Shown in pieces: positions 16,416 to 24,713 of a stretch of 28,482 nucleotides of DNA (position 1 is its first letter; every line of letters begins with the position of its first letter). The stretch comes from PBB1 sp040400875 (lineage in GTDB: Bacteria; Pseudomonadota; Gammaproteobacteria; Burkholderiales; Burkholderiaceae_C). A program made the translations under genes and the position numbers. The stretch covers positions 1-28,482 of the forward strand of contig JBBAPK010000036.1 of the NCBI GenBank assembly GCA_040400875.1, read 5' to 3'. The notes under the pieces are model-generated. The model searched no databases. It saw only the letters and a list, made by a program, of their open reading frames with translations, and was not told the DNA's origin.

Positions 16416-17350
16416 GTGACGAGCCGCTGCGCCGCATCGTCGACGAGGAGATGCAGCGCAGCGTGCCGGCCGCGGTCAGTGCGCTCGCCGAGCAACTCGC
16501 GGCCCGCGCCCAGGGCCAAGCGGCTGCGGTGCTGTTCTACGGATCGAATCTGCGTGATGCCAAGCTCGATGGCGTGCTCGATTTCTACATCCTGCTCGAC
16601 CACGTCGGTGCCTGGCCCGGCTCACGACTGGCTGCGCTGGCCAACCAGATGCTGCCGCCCAACGTCGGGTATTTCGAAGGCGGGGTCGCCAGCCAGACGC
16701 TGCGTGCCAAGTACGCGCTGTTGAGCGCGTCGCAGTTCCGCCGTGGCATGTCGCACGGCTCGCTCGACACCACGCTGTGGGCGCGCTTTTCGCAGCCTTG
16801 CTGCCTCGCTTGGGTACGCAGCGAGGATGACCGTGTGGCCGCGGTCGACTCGGTGCGTGAGGCCGTGATGACAGCCGCGCGCTGGGCCGCGGGCCTGGGC
16901 CCCGAGCGTGGCGAGGCACTCGCCTACTGGAGGGCGCTGTTTGCCAGCACCTATGGCGCCGAGCTCAGGGTGGAAAAAGGCGGCCGCGGCCACGATCTGG
17001 TCGCACGCGACGCCGACCGTTACGCGCAACTGCTGCCCGAGGCCTGGCGCGCCGCCGGGATTGAATTCGATCGCACCGACGACGCGCTGCTCGCACCACG
17101 CATCACGCCGTCTTCACGCGAGAACGCCACACGCCGCTGGGCTGTGCGCGTGCGGCTGGGCAAACCGCTGAACATCGCTCGGCTGATCAAGGCCGCCTTC
17201 ACCTTCGATGGCGCCATGGACTACGTGGTGTGGAAGGTCGAGCGGCACTCAGGCGTGCGGCCCGAAATCACCGACTGGCAGCGTCGCCACCCATTGCTGG
17301 CCGCACCGGGGCTTTACTGGCGGCTGCGCAAGCTCAAGGTGTTGAACTGA
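16412..17350 (+). CDS. Tam41-like putative CDP-lipid synthase
   Basis: 312 aa, no membrane segment seen. The order of short motifs matches the Tam41 family of phosphatidate cytidylyltransferases: YGS (43-45), LDFYILLD (56-63), NVGYFE (84-89), KYALLS (100-105) and LWARFSQP (122-129), which correspond to the YGSG, LDF-x-x-x-VDDP, GVYYN, KYGVIS and LYLAGRLQKP segments. Tam41 makes CDP-diacylglycerol from phosphatidic acid and CTP in mitochondria. Translational coupling (ATGA) to a CDP-alcohol transferase is what a dedicated CDP-lipid supply would look like. The assignment is from memory of the family; a generic nucleotidyltransferase is the alternative. Confidence 0.55.
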   Translation: MSDEPLRRIVDEEMQRSVPAAVSALAEQLAARAQGQAAAVLFYGSNLRDAKLDGVLDFYILLDHVGAWPGSRLAALANQMLPPNVGYFEGGVASQTLRAKYALLSASQFRRGMSHGSLDTTLWARFSQPCCLAWVRSEDDRVAAVDSVREAVMTAARWAAGLGPERGEALAYWRALFASTYGAELRVEKGGRGHDLVARDADRYAQLLPEAWRAAGIEFDRTDDALLAPRITPSSRENATRRWAVRVRLGKPLNIARLIKAAFTFDGAMDYVVWKVERHSGVRPEITDWQRRHPLLAAPGLYWRLRKLKVLN

Positions 17351-17368
17351 GGCTCGGCAGACCACGCC

Positions 17369-18163
17369 TTAGATCTTTGGATTGGGGTGCATCCCGAAGA
17401 AGCTGCGAAGCCGGTCGGTGCGCCTGAGCAGCCAAGTCTTGGGCGTGTTCTGCACGTAATAGGTCAGCATGATGGAGCGGCGCTCGCCATCGGCCTGCGT
17501 GGTTTGTGCGGCGCTGTGCCAGCTTTCCAGTTCCTGAACCGGAAACGCATAACCACTGGCAGGCAAGAACTCCATCTGACGCGTGCGCAAGGCCGCCTCG
17601 CCATCCCGGCCCTCATGAAAGATGGTGCCAATGCCCTTTTGCGACTCGTCTTCGGGCAGATAGAACTGCACGGTGATGGCTTTCTTCAGCACATCGCTGT
17701 GAATGCCAATGCGGTAGCCGGGCATGTCGCGCACGATGATGGGAATCGGATAGAAATTCAGCTGATCGATGGGGCAGCCGAACCGTGCTTCCAGAGCCCG
17801 CTGAAATTTGCGCTTGAAGACCTCCTGCAGTTCACGCGAAGACAGCAGCCGCGCCACTGGCAACCAGCATTGACGCACCTTGGTCGGCAACGACCGCAGT
17901 TGCTCGGGATACAGGTAAAAGCGCACACGGGTGCTGCTGCCATCGGGGCGCAACGCATCTCGATGGCGCAGTTCATGAAACCGCTCGACGGCCGGCAGAT
18001 TGGCCAGCAGTTGCCGATAAAAGTCCGCCGGAAAAAGATCGCGAAGGCAGACGTGATCGAACGGGTGGGTTTCAAGCGGGCTGGCGTCTATGCGTGCGAT
18101 GAAGCCGGCCTCATCCAAAGCCATCGGCGTTGCCGCTGTCATTTTTTCGATCTGTTCAGACAT
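17369..18163 (-). CDS. 2-oxoglutarate/Fe(II)-dependent oxygenase
   Basis: 264 aa. The iron-binding triad is visible: H155 and D157 in GIHSD, and H216 in SWHSAA; R229 in RRSIMLTYY would bind 2-oxoglutarate. An AAGGAG ribosome binding site lies 9 nt upstream of the ATG. The preceding GT9 gene is only 17 bp away, so the two form an operon. Hydroxylation of a sphingoid base, an acyl chain or a glycan are all possible. It converges on the Tam41-like gene with 18 bp between. Confidence 0.75.
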   Translation of the reverse strand: MSEQIEKMTAATPMALDEAGFIARIDASPLETHPFDHVCLRDLFPADFYRQLLANLPAVERFHELRHRDALRPDGSSTRVRFYLYPEQLRSLPTKVRQCWLPVARLLSSRELQEVFKRKFQRALEARFGCPIDQLNFYPIPIIVRDMPGYRIGIHSDVLKKAITVQFYLPEDESQKGIGTIFHEGRDGEAALRTRQMEFLPASGYAFPVQELESWHSAAQTTQADGERRSIMLTYYVQNTPKTWLLRRTDRLRSFFGMHPNPKI

Positions 18164-18172
18164 GCTTGAAAA

Positions 18173-18178
18173 CTCCTT
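18173..18178 (-). promoter_or_regulatory. Ribosome binding site AAGGAG of the oxygenase gene
   Basis: AAGGAG on the minus strand is 9 nt upstream of the ATG at 18163 and decides against a longer, in-frame start inside the GT9 gene. Confidence 0.6.
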
Positions 18179-18180
18179 GG

Positions 18181-19038
18181 TCAGGGCTGCGACTGCGCCA
18201 ACTGCGAACGCGCAGCAGCCATCACTTCGTCGACGGTGATTCGGCTCAGATGTTCCAGGCAGTGCGGGCACATTCCAAAGCGAGTGCCGCAGGCATAAGT
18301 TGCTCCGCCGGTCAACTGTGTGTGGAAGTCATAGCCGGTGATCAACGGTGAAGTGAACCCGCCATAAACCACCACCGCACGCGTACCGACGGCAGCCGCC
18401 GCATGATGCAACCCGCCTTCCGGACCAACATACAGGCGCGCTGCCTTCAAGTAAGCCATCGATTCGCGAAACGACCGCGGGCGAATCTGTTGCACCCCTT
18501 CCAGCACAGGACTGTTGGGCGCGCTGATCTGATAAACCGCCATGTCCTTAGACAGCCGCTGGGCCAATTCAGCGAAGCGCTCCACTGGCCACTGCTTGGA
18601 GGCCGGTGCGCTCGGCTTGATGAAAGGCTCGATCGCGACAAAGGGTGTGGCAGCCCACTGCGCCGCCAGGGCATCTTCCTCAGGCTTGAGCTTGATGGGT
18701 GCCGGTTTGGCGCGGTAGCTGAGGTCGTACAGGTAGCGACCGAGCAGCCGGGTGGGCTTGACGCCCAGATACTTCAGATACCAGCGCCATCCCAGTTCAG
18801 CACGAATCCCGGCGTAGTCGATGTAGGGCCGGTGATGCAGATGGCTGTACACCCAGGCCACATCCTCGCCGCGGGCGACGTCTGCAGAGCTTGCGAGAAA
18901 GTCGAGGCCCCAGGAGAGATCGGGCTGGCTGTCGTCCACACGGCGGCCATCGCCGATCGCCACCCGCCGCTTGCGGGGGTCGGACAAGTGCACTGCCCAT
19001 GCATCTCCGAGCGCCATCAGGCGGTCTCCATAGCTCAT
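18181..19038 (-). CDS. Glycosyltransferase family 9 (heptosyltransferase-like)
   Basis: 285 aa. The C-terminal half has the donor-binding features of GT9: FVAIEPFIKP, SKQWPVERFAELAQRL, and GPEGGLHHAAAAVGT followed by VVVYGG. A late CGTRFGMCPHC cluster is also common in this family. It is shorter than typical heptosyltransferases (about 320-350 aa), and the N-terminus starts at MSYGDRLMALGDAW without the usual first strand. It may add a sugar to an LPS core or to a ceramide head group; the position inside the sphingolipid island suggests the latter but does not prove it. Confidence 0.75.
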   Translation of the reverse strand: MSYGDRLMALGDAWAVHLSDPRKRRVAIGDGRRVDDSQPDLSWGLDFLASSADVARGEDVAWVYSHLHHRPYIDYAGIRAELGWRWYLKYLGVKPTRLLGRYLYDLSYRAKPAPIKLKPEEDALAAQWAATPFVAIEPFIKPSAPASKQWPVERFAELAQRLSKDMAVYQISAPNSPVLEGVQQIRPRSFRESMAYLKAARLYVGPEGGLHHAAAAVGTRAVVVYGGFTSPLITGYDFHTQLTGGATYACGTRFGMCPHCLEHLSRITVDEVMAAARSQLAQSQP

Positions 19039-19203
19039 GGGTGTTCTCGCTTCATCTCACGGCTCGTTCAAGAAAGTGACCGGCTGACCTGGCCAGAGGG
19101 CCTCGATGTTCAGGCGTGACCGGTATCTGCGGCAGGGGCGAGGTTTTAGCACGCTGCAAAGGCTGGCTGCCTCGCGGACCTGCTCGTGCGAGCAGCAGCG
19201 TGA
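19039..19203. other. 165-bp intergenic region with a hairpin at 19180-19195
   Basis: Between the cerR stop and the GT9 start. It contains a perfect inverted repeat CTGCTCG / CGAGCAG (19180-19195), 9 bp after the cerR stop is passed on the minus strand. No T-run follows, so it is at best a weak or factor-assisted terminator of operon C. I see no convincing promoter for the GT9 gene. Confidence 0.3.
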
Positions 19204-20175
19204 TCAGCGCGGCAACCACTTCGCCGACCGATACCACGCCACCGCATCCGCAAAGCCCGCATCCAGATCGAGTTGTGCACTCCAGCCGGGCGGCTGCGCG
19301 AGTTCGGCGGGCGACACCGACCAGTCGGCATGACGCAATTCACGCAGCTTTTGCGAGCTGAGCATGCTGGCCACACCCATCGCGCGCGCGAGATCTCCGA
19401 CGAGCGCGACACCACCGAGCAAGGGCTGCGGCACCTTGAAGAAGCGCGGCTCGAGGTTGCCGACAGCGCGAGCCGCGGTGCCCAGCAATTCGTCCCAGCG
19501 GTAACCCTCAGGGCGGCCATCGGCACCCGCCAGCACCGCGCCACGCGGAGTGCTGGCCGCCAGCGCCACGATCAACCGCGACAGATCGTGCACATGCATC
19601 ATCGCCAGTCGCGCCTCGGGCCCACCGAGCAGCGGCACCCTGGCGCCACGCGCGAGCTGAAAGAAAAGCAGCGTCTCGCGATCGCCCGGCCCGTAGACCG
19701 CCGGCGGTCGCAACACGGTCACGCGCGGGCCCAGCGTATCGAGCACCGCGGCCTCGGCGGCTCGCTTGCTGGCCGCGTAGTCGGACAGCGAGGGTTCACG
19801 TGCAGCCAGACTCGACACCAGCATGAAGTGCGCTTGTGGCGCGATGCGCGCGACGGTGCGCGCCAAGGTGGCAGAGGCCTCGCAGTTGACGCTGAAGAAC
19901 TGCTCCCGCCGCGCTGCCTTGATCAGCCCGGCCACGTGAATCACCGCGTCCACGCCTTCGACCAGACGCGACATGGCGGCTTCGTCGGCCAGCGCTCCGG
20001 ACACCACCTGCAGCCTGAGGCCGCGCCACTGCGGCACGTCGGGTTCGCGCCGCAGCAGCAGTCGAATGCGCCAGCCGGCGCGCGCCAGCGCGACCACGAG
20101 ATGACGGCCGATGAAGCCGGTGGCACCGGTCACTGCGACCAGCGGCGTGCGGTCCAGGTCCGAGGCCATGTTCAT
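19204..20175 (-). CDS. cerR: Ceramide reductase candidate (NAD-dependent epimerase/dehydratase family)
   Basis: 323 aa, extended short-chain dehydrogenase fold. The dinucleotide-binding loop is GATGFIG (17-23), and the catalytic residues are Ser121/122, Tyr133 and Lys137 (YAASK). In Caulobacter CerR reduces the 3-keto group of oxidised ceramide. The start chosen is an ATG whose ATGA overlaps the stop of the ELM1-like gene; an alternative ATG lies 6 bases later. Sequence alone does not separate CerR from other sugar or steroid reductases of this family, but all four other ceramide genes are in the window. It is the last gene of operon C. I see no clear signal peptide, although Caulobacter CerR has been reported as periplasmic. 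Confidence 0.75.
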   Translation of the reverse strand: MNMASDLDRTPLVAVTGATGFIGRHLVVALARAGWRIRLLLRREPDVPQWRGLRLQVVSGALADEAAMSRLVEGVDAVIHVAGLIKAARREQFFSVNCEASATLARTVARIAPQAHFMLVSSLAAREPSLSDYAASKRAAEAAVLDTLGPRVTVLRPPAVYGPGDRETLLFFQLARGARVPLLGGPEARLAMMHVHDLSRLIVALAASTPRGAVLAGADGRPEGYRWDELLGTAARAVGNLEPRFFKVPQPLLGGVALVGDLARAMGVASMLSSQKLRELRHADWSVSPAELAQPPGWSAQLDLDAGFADAVAWYRSAKWLPR

Positions 20176-21263
20176 GCCGCTCGCGGGTCGTTGCCGAGTA
20201 ACCCGGCCACACGCGCCAGCGTTGCCTGGCGTTCGCGCGCAGCCAACTCCAGCGCGCGACCAGATGGGCCAAAGACGCCCGCGTCTTCTAAAGCCCGGTG
20301 CAAGAGCCCGAGATCGCGCACCGACGACAGCAGCCCCAGATCGACCGCCGCCTCGAAGCTTCGCGCCAACAGTGCCGAGGGGTTTCGATCGGCCGCAGCA
20401 CGCCAGGCTGCTGCCAACCGCCATCGCCAATCGGGCTTCACGGGCAGCTTGAACGGCGTGACCGGCCGACCCGTGAGCAGCGCTTCAGTCAGCATCGACG
20501 CGCTGTCGGCGGTGACGATGAAGCCATCGGCCTCGCCCAGCAGCGTGGCGTAGTGCCTTTGGCCGTCGCGCCAGCGGGAGATGCGCGAGGGCACCTCGAT
20601 TGCTTGCTCTAGGGCCGTCATCGCCGCATCGGGCGTGCGCGGGCTGTCGAGCACCCAGGCCGTGCCACCGAGCTCACGCACCCGCGCATTCACGACGCTG
20701 GCCAATGAGGCGGCTGCGGCCTGGCTGAATTCATACGGTCGGCTGCTGCCACCGACCAGCACCACCGTCCAAGGCCGAGGTAGTTGCGCCGTGCCTTCTG
20801 GCAGCGCGTTGCCGGGAGGCCGTTCGCTCACAGGCGGCAACAGGGGCATCAGGTTGCACACGACGTTGGGCCGCTGCGGCAGCGCATATTGCGGCGTGGT
20901 GATGACCAGATCGAACCAGGACAGCGGAGCCCACGGCCGGTTGACATGGACCAGCCGAGTGCGGCCGAGCGACTGCCGGCGTATCCACCGCGCTGCTGGC
21001 ACGCTCTTGCGCCCGGCAGCCAGCACCATGCGGGGCCAGGGCGCTGCCAGCGGCGCCTGGCTTGTCCAGCTCAGACGGCCCGCGCCGAGGATTGCGGGCG
21101 CCAGCGTTGCAGCGAGGTTGAAGCTCAACGGGATCTTTCGAAACGGCACGTTCAGCGCGCCGGCGATGGACAGCAACTGCTGGTTGTCGCCGTGACGCGT
21201 GCCCAGCAACACCCAAAGCGCCTCAGGACTCGCGTCGCTTTGCATGGGCTGGCCGTCGGGCAT
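20172..21263 (-). CDS. ELM1-family (mitochondrial fission ELM1-like) protein
   Basis: 363 aa from the ATG that shares one base with the stop of the upstream acyltransferase gene. Segments typical of the family are LLGTRHGDNQQ near the start, VVLVGGSSRPYEFS in the middle, and ADGFIVTADSASMLTEALLTGRPV near residue 270, which looks like the donor-binding end of a GT-B glycosyltransferase fold. The plant namesake acts in mitochondrial fission; the bacterial proteins are mostly uncharacterised and often sit next to lipid A-type acyltransferases, as here. A glycosyltransferase acting on a lipid is the best guess. Confidence 0.7.
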   Translation of the reverse strand: MPDGQPMQSDASPEALWVLLGTRHGDNQQLLSIAGALNVPFRKIPLSFNLAATLAPAILGAGRLSWTSQAPLAAPWPRMVLAAGRKSVPAARWIRRQSLGRTRLVHVNRPWAPLSWFDLVITTPQYALPQRPNVVCNLMPLLPPVSERPPGNALPEGTAQLPRPWTVVLVGGSSRPYEFSQAAAASLASVVNARVRELGGTAWVLDSPRTPDAAMTALEQAIEVPSRISRWRDGQRHYATLLGEADGFIVTADSASMLTEALLTGRPVTPFKLPVKPDWRWRLAAAWRAAADRNPSALLARSFEAAVDLGLLSSVRDLGLLHRALEDAGVFGPSGRALELAARERQATLARVAGLLGNDPRAA

Positions 21264-22177
21264 CACGCCACCAAGTCCGGCGCCAAAGGCCGCTTGCACC
21301 ACCGCCGGTGATGCCAGCTCCACAGCTGCGGTGCCTGCAAGATCTGTCGCTCGGTGAGGGCCACCAGCGTTTGCACGTCGGCCTCCAGCGATCCCTGGCC
21401 GAGCGGCACCGGTGGCTCGATGCTGAACTTCCACTTCGGTGAGGCGGCGGTCGTGACCAGCGGCAGCACTGGCGCTCGCGATGCCCGGGCCAGTTGGGCC
21501 GGGCCGGCGGGCATGGCCATGTCCTTGCCGAGAAAGCGTTGCATCTGGCCGTCTTCGGCGCGCTTGACGCCTTGGTCGAGCATCACGAAGACGACGCGAC
21601 CTTGCTTGAGCGCCGACAGCATTTGCGCATAGGCGCGAATGCCGGCATTGGCCAGGATGCCCTGGATGCCATACAGCTCGAAGCCACTTTGCAAAAAGCC
21701 GGCCGACATCATGCGTGCCTCGCGGTAGACGACGCTGACCGCCCAGCCGGCCTTGGCCAGCCGCACCGGCACCAGCGCCGCATTGCCCATGTGGGTGGCC
21801 AGCAAGATGGCACCGCGCCCCGCCGTCATCGCTGCGCGCAGATGCTCTAGGCCGTCGAGCTCGCACATGGCGGCCAGCTCGTCATCATCGTGTCGGTGGT
21901 CGAACATCGACACGATCTCGAGCACCGCGCCGTTATTGACCCGATAGGCCTCGCGCAGCAGCGCCGGCACGCCAGGGTCGTCGCTGCTGCGGCCCAGCGC
22001 GACAGCCACTTCGCGCTGCATGCGCAGCCGCTGCGGCCGGGCCAGATGAAACTGCAGTTCGCCCAGCACGTTGCCTATCGTGCGAGCGCGCGCCAGGCCA
22101 ACCATCCGCAGCAGCCAGCGCAGGCTCAAAAACGTGAACCGACGCCGCGCGCGCCGATATCGCAGACCCAGCTTCAT
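21263..22177 (-). CDS. LpxL/HtrB-like lipid acyltransferase with altered active site
   Basis: 304 aa. It has the general plan of lysophospholipid and lipid A late acyltransferases: ATHMGNAALVP around H129, a VVYREAR segment, and VMLDQGVKRAEDG followed by FLGKDMAMPAGPAQLAR. In LpxL the catalytic His is followed four residues later by an acidic residue (HX4D/E); here that position is Ala134. The enzyme may be inactive, use a different acid, or have a different role. Its ATG overlaps the ABC exporter stop by 4 bp, and its stop shares a base with the next start. Confidence 0.75.
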   Translation of the reverse strand: MKLGLRYRRARRRFTFLSLRWLLRMVGLARARTIGNVLGELQFHLARPQRLRMQREVAVALGRSSDDPGVPALLREAYRVNNGAVLEIVSMFDHRHDDDELAAMCELDGLEHLRAAMTAGRGAILLATHMGNAALVPVRLAKAGWAVSVVYREARMMSAGFLQSGFELYGIQGILANAGIRAYAQMLSALKQGRVVFVMLDQGVKRAEDGQMQRFLGKDMAMPAGPAQLARASRAPVLPLVTTAASPKWKFSIEPPVPLGQGSLEADVQTLVALTERQILQAPQLWSWHHRRWCKRPLAPDLVA

Positions 22178-23682
22178 CCCTGCTGGTCGAGGCTGACGGC
22201 CTCTTCACGCGTGGGCATCTGGGTGACGTGACCGTCGGCGAGCCGATAGATGCGATCAGCCGCTTGCATCAGCAGGTCCTGGTGGGCAACGGCCAGGATG
22301 GTCAGGCGGCCCTTGAGGTGCTTGACGGTCTCGATCACGGCCATCTGGGCCTCGGGGTCGAGGTGGCTGGTGGCTTCGTCCAGGATGAGCAGCCGCGGCT
22401 CGTGCACCAGCGCGCGCGCGATCGCCAGGCGTTGTCGCTGGCCGCCCGACAGGCGCGAGCCGCCCTCACCAACGCGTGTGTTCAGGCCCTCGGGCATGGC
22501 CTCGACGAAATCAAGCGCATCGGCAGCGCGCAAGGCCGCGCGGATGCGGTCTTCGTCCAGCCCCACCTCGCCCAGCGTCACGTTGTAGGCCACCGATTCG
22601 TCGACCATCACCGACTCCTGCGGCACNNNNNNNNNNNNNNNNNNNNNNNNNNNNNNNNNNNNNNNNNNNNNNNNNNNNNNNNNNNNNNNNNNNNNNNNNN
22701 NNNNNNNNNNNNNNNNNNNNNNNNNNTTGGACAGGTAGCTCACCGTGCGAGCCAGCAAAAACAGCATCACCAGCACCGAGGCCAGCGGCATCTCGAGCAC
22801 GACCAGGCTGAGGAAGAAACCCACGCCGACCAGGATCGCCAGCAGCGGCTCTTGCAAGGCGCCCATCGCCTCCTTGCTGACCACCTGGCGCCGCAGCGAT
22901 CGCCGCAGCGCGCGCGTCTGATCAGACAGCAAGGCGTCGACATGGTCCTCGCGCGCCATGGCCTTGAGGGCCTTGGCAGCGGCCAGCTGTCCGCCCAGCA
23001 CCGACAGCAGCGACCTCAGCAGCTCGGTTTGCTGCTGGCCGGCATTGCGCGAGGCACGAACCAGCCGGTGCAGCACCGCCAGCAGCACGCTGCCGGCGAT
23101 CGCAGCAGCGACGCCGGCCTGCCAGGAAATCGCCAGCGCGATGCACAGATAGATCAGCGAATTGAGCAGCATCGCCGCCATCTCGGCGCTGTACTGGAAG
23201 GCTTCAGACGCGCGCTGCGCCTCGGTGGCCACCGCGTTGGACAGCCGCCCGACCGACTGCTGCAGGTAATGCGACCAGCGCGCCGAAATCACCGAGCGGA
23301 TCAGCGCCAGCCGCATGTCGGTGGCGATGTTGGCCACGGTGTAGCCCACCTGACGATTGGCCAGCAAGGACAGCGCCGCCTTGAAGCCGATGAGCGTGGT
23401 GGCGAGCACCAGCAGCACCGGCGCGGTGGGCTGCAGACCCAGGAACTCGGCCACCCGCAGCGCGATCTGTTCAGGCATCGAAGGCGCCTTGTCGCTGGTG
23501 CGCGTGGCCAGCGACAGCATGGACAGCAGCATCGACAGACCCAGCCCGTCCATCAAGCCCGCCGCAAACACCGCCGCCAGCCCGGCCGCGCTTCTGCGGG
23601 GATAGGCGCGCACCAGCGCGGCGATCATCGGCAGCGCCCGGCTGCGTGTCGCCTTCGCGTCAGACGCCGCAGGTGCTGTCAT
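22174..23682 (-). CDS. MsbA-like ABC exporter (interrupted by assembly gap)
   Basis: A half-size lipid exporter: an N-terminal membrane domain with about six hydrophobic segments, then an ATPase domain. Visible ATPase motifs are the Q-loop region VPQESVMV, the signature LSGGQRQRLAIARAL, the Walker B LLILDEATSHLD and the H-loop AVAHQ. The Walker A motif is missing because it falls in the 100-N gap. In MsbA about 115 residues separate the last membrane helix from the Q-loop, so the true gap is probably near 350 bp. The ATG at 23682 overlaps the lipid kinase stop by 4 bp. Likely cargo is a sphingolipid or a lipid made by this operon. The gene is probably intact in the organism. Confidence 0.85.
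   Translation of the reverse strand: MTAPAASDAKATRSRALPMIAALVRAYPRRSAAGLAAVFAAGLMDGLGLSMLLSMLSLATRTSDKAPSMPEQIALRVAEFLGLQPTAPVLLVLATTLIGFKAALSLLANRQVGYTVANIATDMRLALIRSVISARWSHYLQQSVGRLSNAVATEAQRASEAFQYSAEMAAMLLNSLIYLCIALAISWQAGVAAAIAGSVLLAVLHRLVRASRNAGQQQTELLRSLLSVLGGQLAAAKALKAMAREDHVDALLSDQTRALRRSLRRQVVSKEAMGALQEPLLAILVGVGFFLSLVVLEMPLASVLVMLFLLARTVSYLSXXXXXXXXXXXXXXXXXXXXXXXXXXXXXXXXXXVPQESVMVDESVAYNVTLGEVGLDEDRIRAALRAADALDFVEAMPEGLNTRVGEGGSRLSGGQRQRLAIARALVHEPRLLILDEATSHLDPEAQMAVIETVKHLKGRLTILAVAHQDLLMQAADRIYRLADGHVTQMPTREEAVSLDQQG
22627..22726. other. Assembly gap of exactly 100 N
   Basis: Exactly 100 undetermined bases. This is the conventional length for a gap of unknown size, so downstream distances and the reading frame across it are not reliable. 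Confidence 0.98.
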
Positions 23683-24713
23683 GGCCTGATGAAGCGCAGG
23701 CGCGGCCCGGCGCTGATGACAACCGGGCGGCTCGGGTCGGTATCGAACGCCTCGCCGTCCAGCGAGTAGCCGGTCAGACCGTCGACCCGCACGCTGTCGC
23801 ACCGGCCGCTCAGGTAGCCCTTGTCGGCGCTCATCGACTTCAGATAGCGCCCGGTCAGCAGCCTGGGCAGCAAGCGCCAGAAGCTGCGGGCATCACGGCT
23901 GACGGAGGTCACGCGCACCTCGCCGTCGCCGCGCGTGGCGTAGGGGTTGAGCAAGCCGGTTCGGTGCAGCAGCGTGGTCGCCAGCAGCAATCGCACAAAT
24001 CCATGTTGCGTGCCGCAGGCGCCGGCATCGATTTGCAGCGTCGGGCAGGCAATGCCAGAGCGGCCGAACAAGGCGCGCACCGCTAGCCCCAGCACATAAC
24101 TCAGCGTGGTCACGCCGGCGCGCAGCGTGCTGCGATCGAAGCGGTCCTGGTGGCACTGGCGTATCGCGCTGTCGATGACGGCTGCGGCCATGAAGAAGCC
24201 GTGGCGCGGTGGCGCGGGCGACTGCTCGATGCGCAGCGGGCAGCGTTCTTCGACCGCCACATCCCAGCGCTGCTCGCGTGCGCGCACCAGCGCCAGCTCC
24301 ATCGTGGCCAGCGCCTGTCCGCCGGGCACCATGTCTTGCGCCGTCAGATTGGAGCGGCCACCGGGCAACACCAGCAGATCGGGTATCCACGATCCCGGCG
24401 GCAGGTTGGCCAACTGATCAACAACGGCACACACCGTGCCGTCACCAGCGAGCACCATGACCTGCTGCTGGCGGCGCGCCAGGATGGATTCGATGGCTGC
24501 GGTCAGCTCGGACGGAGCGGTGACCACCACCACCTCGGCGTGATGCGAACGCGCCAGCGCAACGGCCTTTTCAGCCAGGCCGCGCGACGCGCTGAAGCTG
24601 CGCGGGTTGACGATCAGGCAGGCAGGCGCCGAAGTGTGGGCAGCGATCGCTGGGGCCGTCGGCGCCAACTCGGACAGGGGCACGTTCAAGAGCGGCCGGA
24701 GCTCGGGGCCCAC
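23679..24713 (-). CDS. Diacylglycerol-kinase-fold lipid kinase, ceramide kinase candidate
   Basis: 344 aa. It has the DAGK catalytic motif AGDGTVCAVVDQL (GDGT at 90-93), LPGGRSNLTAQD (117-128, the loop usually reading GTxN) and a C-terminal GYSLDGEAF (DGE at 319-321), all features of the YegS/BmrU family. In Caulobacter the ceramide kinase CpgB belongs to this family, and this copy sits in an operon with the CerR candidate. The product would be ceramide 1-phosphate. A GTG start at 24713 lies inside the desaturase gene; another GTG at 24683, two bases past the desaturase stop, is equally possible. Sphingoid-base or diacylglycerol kinase activity are alternatives. Confidence 0.75.
   Translation of the reverse strand: MGPELRPLLNVPLSELAPTAPAIAAHTSAPACLIVNPRSFSASRGLAEKAVALARSHHAEVVVVTAPSELTAAIESILARRQQQVMVLAGDGTVCAVVDQLANLPPGSWIPDLLVLPGGRSNLTAQDMVPGGQALATMELALVRAREQRWDVAVEERCPLRIEQSPAPPRHGFFMAAAVIDSAIRQCHQDRFDRSTLRAGVTTLSYVLGLAVRALFGRSGIACPTLQIDAGACGTQHGFVRLLLATTLLHRTGLLNPYATRGDGEVRVTSVSRDARSFWRLLPRLLTGRYLKSMSADKGYLSGRCDSVRVDGLTGYSLDGEAFDTDPSRPVVISAGPRLRFIRP

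Noticed and set aside
23679..24713. Integral membrane diacylglycerol kinase (DgkA)
   Set aside because: The protein is a soluble-type DAGK/YegS fold with GDGT and DGE motifs and has no cluster of membrane helices.
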